Positions 41,308-48,511 of a DNA stretch of 64,000 bases are shown here, piece by piece. The notes under the pieces were generated by a model. It ran no database searches and was not told the DNA's origin. It saw nothing but the letters and a program-made list of their open reading frames with translations. The stretch spans positions 1 through 64,000 of the forward strand of contig NZ_JAYFFI010000003.1 in assembly GCF_036289405.1 (NCBI RefSeq), written 5' to 3'. Source of the stretch: Pseudoramibacter faecis (GTDB lineage: Bacteria; Bacillota; Clostridia; Eubacteriales; Eubacteriaceae). Made by a program: the position numbers and the translations under genes. The number at the start of each line of letters is the position of its first letter. Within the stretch, counting starts at the first letter, position 1.

Positions 41308-42612
41308 ATGAAACCTTTAAACATGACAGAAAGGGGAACTCTCTCCCACGATGCCAGCATTTTATTGGCAGCAACAACCGAAGGCAAACGAAATCAGGCT
41401 TTAAAAGCTATCGCTTCTGCGCTTAAGGCACAGCAAAACTTTATTATTGAGGCTAATCAAAATGATTTAGAAATGGCAAAAGCCAACAAACTTGATACGC
41501 CACTTCTAAAAAGACTGCGCTTTGATACTGACAAAATCGAAGATGTGATCACCGGTATTGAAAGCCTCATTCATTTGCCTGACCCTATCAGTCTCACACA
41601 AATGGCAACAGAATTAGACAAAGGACTTGAACTGTACCGCGTCACTTGTCCCATTGGTGTCATCGGCGTGATTTTTGAATCACGTCCTGATGCTTTTGTT
41701 CAAATTGCAACGCTCTGTCTCAAATCTGGCAATGCCGTTTTATTAAAAGGCGGGCACGAATCCTGTTGCACCAACCGCGCTCTTTTCAAAGTTATTCAAG
41801 AAGCTACACAACGAATTGACTTACCGAAAAATTGGATTCAAAATCTGGAAACTCGGGAAGATGTGAATGATATGTTGGCTCAAAGCGAAACGATTGATTT
41901 AATTGTCCCCCGGGGCTCTAACGCCTTTGTCAAATACATCATGGATCACACGACAATTCCTGTCATGGGGCACGCCGACGGATTATGCCATGTTTATATC
42001 GATCAAGATGCTGATCTGAAAAAAGCTGTCACCCTTGCTGTCGATTCCAAGGCTCAATGCATTTCCGTCTGTAATGCTGCCGAAACTTTGCTGGTACACC
42101 AGGCGATAGCCGCTGATTTTCTGCCAGCTTTAAAATCGGCGATGGATCAGGCTCATGTGACTTTGCGCGGCGATGCCAAAGTTCAAAACTACATCCCTGT
42201 GCATCCGGCAACCGAGGCTGACTGGGAAACAGAATACTTGGATTATACACTTTCTGTGAAAGTCGTCGATTCTCTCGATGAAGCCATTCGCCATATCAAT
42301 CGTTATGGCAGCGGCCATACGGACGCTATTGTGACAGAAAATGGCGATGCCGCCAAGCGCTTTACAACATTAGTTGATTCTGCCGGTGTTTATGTTAATG
42401 CCTCCACGCGATTTGCCGATGGGTACCGTTACGGCTTTGGCGCAGAAGTCGGTATCTCAACTGGCAAATTACACGCCAGAGGGCCCGTAGGCCTAGAAGG
42501 CTTAGTCAGCTATAAGTATAAATTAATCGGTCATGGTCAGATCGTTGCCGATTATGCCAATGGGCAAGCACAATTTACGCATCGGTCACTTCAAAAGAAA
42601 TGTCCGCTGTAA
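41308..42612 (+). CDS. proA: Gamma-glutamyl phosphate reductase
   Basis: A 434-residue aldehyde-dehydrogenase-fold enzyme of proline synthesis, making glutamate semialdehyde from gamma-glutamyl phosphate with NADPH. Diagnostic stretches are CPIGVIGVIFESRPDAFVQI, KSGNAVLLKGGHES, IVPRGSNAFVKYI and the catalytic Cys in ISVCNAAETLLVH. AGFVN-like VYVNASTRFADGYRYGFGAE and EVGISTGKLHARGP are near the C-terminus. proB is not adjacent. RBS CCGAGG, 6-8 bases before ATG. Confidence 0.96.
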   Translation: MKPLNMTERGTLSHDASILLAATTEGKRNQALKAIASALKAQQNFIIEANQNDLEMAKANKLDTPLLKRLRFDTDKIEDVITGIESLIHLPDPISLTQMATELDKGLELYRVTCPIGVIGVIFESRPDAFVQIATLCLKSGNAVLLKGGHESCCTNRALFKVIQEATQRIDLPKNWIQNLETREDVNDMLAQSETIDLIVPRGSNAFVKYIMDHTTIPVMGHADGLCHVYIDQDADLKKAVTLAVDSKAQCISVCNAAETLLVHQAIAADFLPALKSAMDQAHVTLRGDAKVQNYIPVHPATEADWETEYLDYTLSVKVVDSLDEAIRHINRYGSGHTDAIVTENGDAAKRFTTLVDSAGVYVNASTRFADGYRYGFGAEVGISTGKLHARGPVGLEGLVSYKYKLIGHGQIVADYANGQAQFTHRSLQKKCPL

Positions 42613-42710
42613 AAGGCATTCATTTATTTAATTCGATTTGATATAATAATTGAAAATCATTGATGAATGTACCGCGATCAATTAATTATCTCGTCTATCA
42701 AGGAGATCCC

Positions 42711-43562
42711 ATGGGCCAAGAAAACCTTAATACCAAAATTATTATGGACAGCTGCACAGAATTGGATTTGTCAGCGCTTGATTCATCCATTGCTTACGAA
42801 CGTATTCCCTTTAAAATCATTATTGATGATCAAGAGATCATTGACCGCAATCTCAATCAGGTGGAATTGATTGATAAAATGCAGCTGAGCAGAAATAAAA
42901 TCGGAACGGCCTGTCCTTCTCCTCAAGATTTTTTTGATGCATTTGATCCCAATGCCATGAATTACATTGTGACCATTTCAAAACACCTCAGCGGCTGTTA
43001 CAATGCGGCAAGCATAGCTCAACAGATGGCCGCAGACGCGGGATTTGGCGATCGTATTTATGTTTTTGACTCTCTCTCCGCGGTAACCGGCGAAGATCTC
43101 ACCGTGCTTAAAATCATCGAATTAGTCCAACGCAATCTTTCGGCTGTCGATTTAATTCCCATTGTCCGAGATTACATTGCCCACATGTCCACCTTCTTTG
43201 TGCTCAACTCGCTCGACAATTTGGTGAAAAATGGCCGAATCAGGCATTCCGTTGCGCTTGTGGGAAAAGTTTTAAAGATCATCCCCATTATGATGGGCGT
43301 TTCCGGCGAGATTGAGCTCAAAGAAAAATGCCGCGGACATAAAAAAACACTGATCCGACTGGCACAAATCATCACTGAAGAGGTCGTCAACGCGCCTATG
43401 CGCATCCTCGCCATTTCTCACGTTAACGCGCCGGAAAAGGCGTTAAAACTCAAAGAAGAGATTATCAAGACTGGCGCTAAATTTGGAGATATTATTATTC
43501 TCGAAGCCGGCGGTCTCAGCACAGTTTACGCCGATAACGGCGGCATTGTTATTTCTTTTTAA
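42711..43562 (+). CDS. DegV family fatty-acid-binding protein
   Basis: A 283-residue DegV protein. DegV/FakB proteins bind a fatty acid for phosphorylation by FakA in Firmicutes. The N-terminal IIMDSCTELDLSAL (usual DSxxdL), the SKHLSGCYNAA loop (usual SS.LSGTYqsA), VFDSLSAVTGE and LVKNGRIRHSVALVGKVLKI are visible. I start at ATG 42711 with AAGGAGATCCC; the upstream frame to 42660 lacks a ribosome site. A strong bidirectional terminator follows. Confidence 0.92.
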   Translation: MGQENLNTKIIMDSCTELDLSALDSSIAYERIPFKIIIDDQEIIDRNLNQVELIDKMQLSRNKIGTACPSPQDFFDAFDPNAMNYIVTISKHLSGCYNAASIAQQMAADAGFGDRIYVFDSLSAVTGEDLTVLKIIELVQRNLSAVDLIPIVRDYIAHMSTFFVLNSLDNLVKNGRIRHSVALVGKVLKIIPIMMGVSGEIELKEKCRGHKKTLIRLAQIITEEVVNAPMRILAISHVNAPEKALKLKEEIIKTGAKFGDIIILEAGGLSTVYADNGGIVISF

Positions 43563-43573
43563 AATTTACCAAT

Positions 43574-43607
43574 AAAAAAGAGAATGAGAAAACGCATTCT
43601 CTTTTTT
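43574..43607. terminator. Bidirectional terminator after degV
   Basis: AAAAAAGAGAATG (43574-43586) and CATTCTCTTTTTT (43595-43607) are perfect inverted repeats around eight bases, with T runs on both strands. Confidence 0.9.
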
Positions 43608-43629
43608 ATTGATGACGAATTTACAATCT

Positions 43630-44690
43630 AAGTGCAACGATTGCTGAAACTAAAAAATGACACATGGACTTCTGTTACAATGGTGTTTGCGAAGACAACC
43701 ATAAGAACAGGAGAAATCCAATGTGTCATTATAACCATCTTACACTAGTTGAACGAGAAAAGATAATGTATTTTTGTGCTCAGAACTATTCCATTTCAGA
43801 AATTGCTACCTTGCTTCAGCGCAGTAAGTCAACCATCTCCAAAGAACTTAAGAGAAATACTTCTCATGAGGTTTACCAGCCTGCAACTGCACAACGTAAA
43901 TACCAACGGCGTCGATTAGCTTGTCATTCTCATAAGCGTCTTGATAATCCAGAACTGTGTCGGTACGTAGGAGATAAGTTTCTGGAACAGCAATGGTCTC
44001 CTGAAGAAATCGCTGGGCGCCTTGCTCTTGAGCACCATACCACCATCTACCGCGAAATCTATGCGGGTTGCTTCGACGCACCAAATAAATCACATGGTAA
44101 CAGAGGTGCTATTCGCAAACTTCGTCATCGCGGTAAAATCAGACGTGGTAAAAATCATGTTGAGAAATGCGGTAAAATTCGAATCTCGAATATATCACCG
44201 AACGACCTGCAGGAGCTCAAAATAGATCTCGCATAGGCCATGGGGAAAGCGATACTGTTGCTGGAAAAAAGGTCGGGCATGCCTTGTAACTTTAGTTGAT
44301 CGTAAGACCAGATTCCTTGTCGGCGGTAAAGCTGGTGCCAAGAGTGCATCTGAGGTTAACGATGTCATGATCCGTTCACTACAAGGTCATCCGATCAAGT
44401 CTATTATGACTGATCGAGGGAAAGCGTTTGCAAGACATAAGGAAGTGACCGCTGCATTAGAGGGCGTTAAATTCTATTTTCCTCAGCCCCACCATTCGTG
44501 GGAACGAGGGATAAATGAAAACACCAATGGACTACTCCGTGAATACTTCCCAAAAGGAAGTGACATCACAGATATCCCTGATGAGTATATACAGGAGATG
44601 TTTGACAAACTGAATCACAGGCCACGCAAATGTCTTGGATATAAGACTCCATACGAAGTCTATTATTCAGAAACGTTGCACTTGGCTTGA
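43630..44690 (+). mobile_element. IS30-family insertion sequence
   Basis: An element of about 1.05 kb. AAGTGCAACGATTGCTGAA (43630-43648) and, inverted, AAGTGCAACGTTTCTGAA (44666-44683) are imperfect terminal repeats. Between them is one IS30-type transposase gene in pieces (43721-44690). The repeat at the right end overlaps the end of the transposase gene. No target duplication is obvious. It inserted between the degV terminator and the phosphohexomutase gene. Confidence 0.85.
43721..44690 (+). pseudogene. IS30 transposase, frameshifted
   Basis: The start MCHYNHLTLVEREKIMYF has AGGAGA upstream. An N-terminal helix-turn-helix is visible (NYSISEIATLLQRSKSTISK). DDE residues are all present but in different frames: Asp in GHGESDTVAG (second frame), Asp in SIMTDRGKAFA and Glu in GINENTNGLL (third frame). 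The first shift is near 44175 and the second at GGAAAAAAGG (44263-44272), an A6G run of the type used for programmed slippage. Because the first shift has no such signal, the copy is probably inactive. Confidence 0.85.
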
Positions 44691-44707
44691 CAATTCGCCA
44701 TCTTAAA

Positions 44708-46192
44708 TTACAGTTCAAGTTCTGGATATCGAGATACAAACTGATTTATTACGGCTTTTATCTTAGCGCACCCGCCTATTTCTTCGGACTCAATATTGAT
44801 TGGCATCTTAGGTTCATGAAGTGAAAGGCGCATGAGACACCAGCCATTGCCTGCTTTTGCCCCACAATTAACGCGAACCCCTTCTTCATTGGGCAACTCA
44901 AGCGACCACCCCGATTGTTCCGCCGCAAATTTTTCAAATGCCTTGAGGATGGCCTCCCCTCTTTTTCTGAAATTATCAGCGTTAATGCGATAGCGCAGTT
45001 CTTCAGATTCTGACGGTTGTTCCAAATCTTCCAGAAAACACGAAAGGGGTTTTCCTTTCTTTTTCAGTTGAGTCAATTCAATCAATGCCATTGTGGCCAG
45101 ATAAGCACCGTCATCCAGAAAATAATTCTCTTTAATGGCCCCGTGACCGCTGGTTTCCATCGCCAGGTGGCATTCTTCACCTGCTTTGTTCAGGCGGATC
45201 GCCTCGTTAATAACATTGCGATAGCCCCGTTTAAAACGGCGATGTTTGCCCCCGTGCGCCTTGATATAATCTGCAAGGCCGGTGGATGTCACGGAGTCCG
45301 TCACGATGGTTGTTCCTGGATATTTATCTAATAGCATTTTTGCAATAAACGCAATAAAGGCGTTGCGATTGATCGGATCGCCATTTTCATCAATGATGGC
45401 CGATCGATCGACATCGGTATCAAAGATAATTCCCATATCCGCATGACTTTTTTTAACCATTTGGATTGCCGAAGCCATCGCATCCGGATCTTCCGGGTTC
45501 GGAATGTGGTTGGGGAAGTGACCGTCGGGATTTAAAAACTGTGATCCCTTGGTGTCCGCTCCCAAAGGTTCCAGCACATCCCTGACAAAAAAGCCTCCGG
45601 CACCGTTCCCCGCATCCACGACAATATGAAGCCCGTCCAACGGTTTAATCTTACCGGTTTCACTGCGCACCGTTCCAACAATATTGGCGGCATAGACCGA
45701 CATGAAATTTGAATCGGTTCGTTGTCCATTGTTGAAGGATGTTTCAGTCTCTTCTGCTTCCTTAAGCACCGCCGCCAGTTCGTCCTTTTCGATACTGCCT
45801 CTTCGCGTGAAAAATTTTATACCGTTGCGATTGGCCGGCATATGGCTGGCGGTAATCATCACCGCGCCGTCACATTGCAAATACGGATCTACCGTGGTCA
45901 TAAACATGGCCGGTGTTGTGGCCAACCCGCAATCATACACATGCGAACCCGTGCAGACACCCGCAACACAGGCTGCCTGGGCCAGCAATTCACCGGAGAC
46001 GCGGCTATCCCGGCCAACGGCAATTTTAAGTTTATCTTTTCCCAATTGACGCTTTAACCTTTCGATAAAAGCATAAACAATTTTCATGGTTTTATTATCG
46101 TCTAAATTAATGTCTTCACCGGAAACGCCCTTTGCGGCAATCCCCCGGACGTCTGTTCCGTTTTGGAGCTCAACAATCCCTCTTAAAATCAT
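44708..46192 (-). CDS. Phosphoglucomutase/phosphomannomutase family protein
   Basis: A 494-residue alpha-D-phosphohexomutase. The phosphoserine loop is MITASHMPANRNGIKFF (usual TASHNP, here TASHMP). The metal site is FDTDVDRSA (DxDxDR). The sugar-binding loop is METSGHGAIKENY. A C-terminal phosphate site is in ALVNCGAKAGNGWCL (usual RxSxTEP, here read as RVNCGAKAG). It interconverts hexose 1- and 6-phosphates; exact substrate is open. It follows the carbamoyltransferase gene by 14 bases. Confidence 0.9.
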   Translation of the reverse strand: MILRGIVELQNGTDVRGIAAKGVSGEDINLDDNKTMKIVYAFIERLKRQLGKDKLKIAVGRDSRVSGELLAQAACVAGVCTGSHVYDCGLATTPAMFMTTVDPYLQCDGAVMITASHMPANRNGIKFFTRRGSIEKDELAAVLKEAEETETSFNNGQRTDSNFMSVYAANIVGTVRSETGKIKPLDGLHIVVDAGNGAGGFFVRDVLEPLGADTKGSQFLNPDGHFPNHIPNPEDPDAMASAIQMVKKSHADMGIIFDTDVDRSAIIDENGDPINRNAFIAFIAKMLLDKYPGTTIVTDSVTSTGLADYIKAHGGKHRRFKRGYRNVINEAIRLNKAGEECHLAMETSGHGAIKENYFLDDGAYLATMALIELTQLKKKGKPLSCFLEDLEQPSESEELRYRINADNFRKRGEAILKAFEKFAAEQSGWSLELPNEEGVRVNCGAKAGNGWCLMRLSLHEPKMPINIESEEIGGCAKIKAVINQFVSRYPELEL

Positions 46193-46206
46193 TTCTTAAA
46201 CTCCCT

Positions 46207-47226
46207 TTAATCCACAATCGGTTGGCCGTCAACGTCCAGGCGATTATCAGTCAGGGTCGCACACATCACCGCCTTAATGGCGTGCATTCGATTTTCCGCC
46301 TCATCAAATACCTTGGAATAAGGGGCACGGAAAACCGCGTCACTCACTTCCATTTCGCCCAGGCCGTATTCTCTGAACACTGAAGCCGAAACGGCCGTAT
46401 TTGAATCGTGAAAAGCGGGCAAACAATGCAAAAAAATCACATCCGGATTTTCGGTCACCGCAACCATCGCTTCGTTGACCTGATAATCTTTCAGCAGGGC
46501 AATGCGTTCTGCCATTTGATTTTCTTCACCCATGGATACCCAAACGTCGGTATAAAGCACATCCGCACCTTTCACGCCGGTAGCCATATCCTCTGTTAAT
46601 GTGATGAATCCTCCCATCTTCGCCGCAACGCCGCGCATCGCTTCCAACAGATTTTCATCCGGGAACAAAGATTTCGGCGCCAATGCTACAAAGTGCATGC
46701 CTAATTTCGCACAGCCGATCATCAACGAATTGCCCATATTATTCCGGGCATCGCCCACAAACACCAATTTTCGGCCAGCCAAGCTCCCAAAATTTTCACG
46801 AATCGTCAACATGTCCGCAAGAATTTGTGTCGGGTGATAAAGATCTGTCAAGCCATTCCATACCGGCACCCCGGAATATTTTGCCAGATCCTCCACCGTT
46901 TTCTGTTTAAATCCGCGGAACTCAATGCCGTCGTAAAAACGGCCCAACACCCTGGCGGTATCCTCGATGGATTCTTTCTTCCCCATTTGCGAGTTGGTCA
47001 AAAAAGTGACATTGGCACCTTCGTCATAGGCTGCGACTTCAAAAGAGCATCGCGTGCGCGTCGACGTTTTTTCAAAAAGTAAAACGATATTTTTGCCTGA
47101 CAACAAATTTCCCCGCCGTCCGGCTTTTTTTTTCGCTTTAAGGGCCTGGGCATAATCAATCATGTATGTGATTTCTTCCGGTGAAAAATCACGAAGCGTT
47201 AAAAAACTTTTACCTTTTAATTGCAT
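46207..47226 (-). CDS. argF: Ornithine carbamoyltransferase (ArcB-like subtype)
   Basis: A 339-residue carbamoyltransferase. The carbamoyl-phosphate loop is EKTSTRTRCSFE; the ornithine region has DVWVSMGEE and the catalytic Cys is in HCLPAFHDSNT. The HCLPAFHD loop and the FDEAENRMHAIKAVM end resemble the catabolic ArcB group more than biosynthetic ArgF (HCLPAHRG). No arginine deiminase or carbamate kinase is nearby, so direction is open. I start at MQLKGKSFL after AAAGGGAAACACC; a start at 47247 is possible. Confidence 0.92.
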   Translation of the reverse strand: MQLKGKSFLTLRDFSPEEITYMIDYAQALKAKKKAGRRGNLLSGKNIVLLFEKTSTRTRCSFEVAAYDEGANVTFLTNSQMGKKESIEDTARVLGRFYDGIEFRGFKQKTVEDLAKYSGVPVWNGLTDLYHPTQILADMLTIRENFGSLAGRKLVFVGDARNNMGNSLMIGCAKLGMHFVALAPKSLFPDENLLEAMRGVAAKMGGFITLTEDMATGVKGADVLYTDVWVSMGEENQMAERIALLKDYQVNEAMVAVTENPDVIFLHCLPAFHDSNTAVSASVFREYGLGEMEVSDAVFRAPYSKVFDEAENRMHAIKAVMCATLTDNRLDVDGQPIVD

Positions 47227-47383
47227 GGTGTTTCCCTTTCCATTCAAATGGTCATTTTAATATTCTACCCGAAACGTATATGAAGTTCAATGCTTTTGCT
47301 CGCTAAATTGCAACGCGGTCATTCGATTCATTTTCCCTAAATTTATTATTATCCCATTCATCAATTTGTCAATGCAGTTTTGC

Positions 47384-47454
47384 AATAAAAAAGCCGTTTA
47401 TGATATACGCTCCGAGTTGCCTGAGGGTACGTATTCACAAACAGCTTTTTTATT
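47384..47454 (-). terminator. Extended terminator hairpin after ppiB
   Basis: AATAAAAAAGC (47384-47394) and GCTTTTTTATT (47444-47454) pair perfectly. Inside, GTTTATGATATACG and CGTATTCACAAAC extend the stem with mismatches to a loop of about 20 bases (CTCCGAGTTGCCTGAGGGTA). T-rich arms occur on both strands. The long stem is unusual for a simple terminator. Confidence 0.65.
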
Positions 47455-47463
47455 ATACTTTTA

Positions 47464-47958
47464 TTATTCTTCGATCAAAGTGACCTTGGTCATCTGCTGA
47501 TTCTCAAGTGGTTTGTCCATCATATCACGTGGTGCCTTAACAATCGCGTCAACCACATCCATGCCCTCTGTCACTTGCCCAAAGGCAGCGTAATCGCCAT
47601 CCAGGTGCGGGGCCTTCTCGACCATAATAAAAAATTGAGAACCGGCAGAATCAGGCATCATGCTTCTGGCCATGGAAAGAACGCCGCGATCGTGCTTCAG
47701 ATCGTTCTCCACCCCATTGGAAGCAAATTCTCCCTTGATGCTATAGCCCGGGCCGCCCATCCCACTGCCTTCCGGATCTCCGCCCTGAATCATAAAGCCC
47801 GGGATAACGCGGTGAAAAATCAATCCATCGTAAAAGCCATCTTTTATGAGTTTGACAAAATTTTCGACCGTAATCGGCGCCTTCTCCGGATAAAGTTCCG
47901 CTTTTACAATACCGCCATTGGCCATTTCAATTTGAATTTTAGGATTTGTTACTGTCAT
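47464..47958 (-). CDS. ppiB: Peptidyl-prolyl cis-trans isomerase (cyclophilin)
   Basis: A 164-residue cytoplasmic cyclophilin: VENFVKLIKDGFYDGLIFHR, FMIQGGDPEGSGMGGPGYSI, and active-site stretches SMARSMMPDSAGSQFFIMVE and LDGDYAAFGQVTEGMDVVD. No signal peptide. It speeds prolyl isomerisation in protein folding. The gene stands alone, with fur upstream in the same orientation. Confidence 0.95.
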   Translation of the reverse strand: MTVTNPKIQIEMANGGIVKAELYPEKAPITVENFVKLIKDGFYDGLIFHRVIPGFMIQGGDPEGSGMGGPGYSIKGEFASNGVENDLKHDRGVLSMARSMMPDSAGSQFFIMVEKAPHLDGDYAAFGQVTEGMDVVDAIVKAPRDMMDKPLENQQMTKVTLIEE

Positions 47959-48003
47959 CGGTCTAACCTTTTCTTGATTTTTTAATTCTGATCATTAGAA
48001 ATC

Positions 48004-48438
48004 TTATTGGTAAATAGTTACTTCCAGTTTTTGGGGATTAAAACCATTCGGAAATTTGGCCTTCAAACGTCTGCGAATTAATTCTTCCAATTCATCGTCA
48101 AAAAGATCCACAATCTCTTCCGTGGATTGGTCCACCAAATGCACATGAAAATCTGTTTCTGCATCATATCGCATCACATCATTTGATCCATGAACCCGAG
48201 AAATTAACCCTTTTTTCTCAAAGCTGTCAAGCGTATTGTAGACAGTCCCCATCGACAGATTAAATCCCTCATGATTGGCCATCTGCATTAATGCCTCTGC
48301 CGTCGGATGACTTTTCGTGTCTCGTAATAATTTTAATAACTCGATCCGCTGTGGTGTTGCACGCAACCCACTGCGCCGGATGATATCTATGATGCGTTGT
48401 TCCCCGGAATCTCTTTGTTTCATGTCTATTTTAGGCAT
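48004..48438 (-). CDS. Fur/PerR-family regulator lacking the structural-zinc cysteines
   Basis: A 144-residue Fur-family repressor. The winged helix is in RATPQRIELLKLLRDTKSHP (with the conserved His), FNLSMGTVYNTLDSFEKKGL. The PerR/Fur regulatory-metal residues remain: Asp in MRYDAET, HxH in DFHVHLVD, Asp in VDLFDD. But both CxxC pairs of the structural zinc site are absent: the expected ICxxC after HxH reads LVDQST, and the C-terminus has no Cys at all. Dimer stability must be achieved otherwise. It may sense iron or peroxide. It lies 73 bases after mutS2's stop region in the same orientation. Confidence 0.88.
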   Translation of the reverse strand: MPKIDMKQRDSGEQRIIDIIRRSGLRATPQRIELLKLLRDTKSHPTAEALMQMANHEGFNLSMGTVYNTLDSFEKKGLISRVHGSNDVMRYDAETDFHVHLVDQSTEEIVDLFDDELEELIRRRLKAKFPNGFNPQKLEVTIYQ

Positions 48439-48511
48439 GCATTACCCTACTTCCTTTTTGAATGATTTCAGATTATAACTATTATTTCTTAAATGCATCT
48501 CTAATTTAAAA

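Noticed and set aside
43630..44690. Programmed frameshifting as proof of an active IS30
   Set aside because: An additional shift without a slippery sequence lies upstream, so slippage alone cannot restore the protein.
44708..46192. Metal site DTDVDR as a mutation of the phosphohexomutase
   Set aside because: It still fits DxDxDR, so all three aspartates are present.
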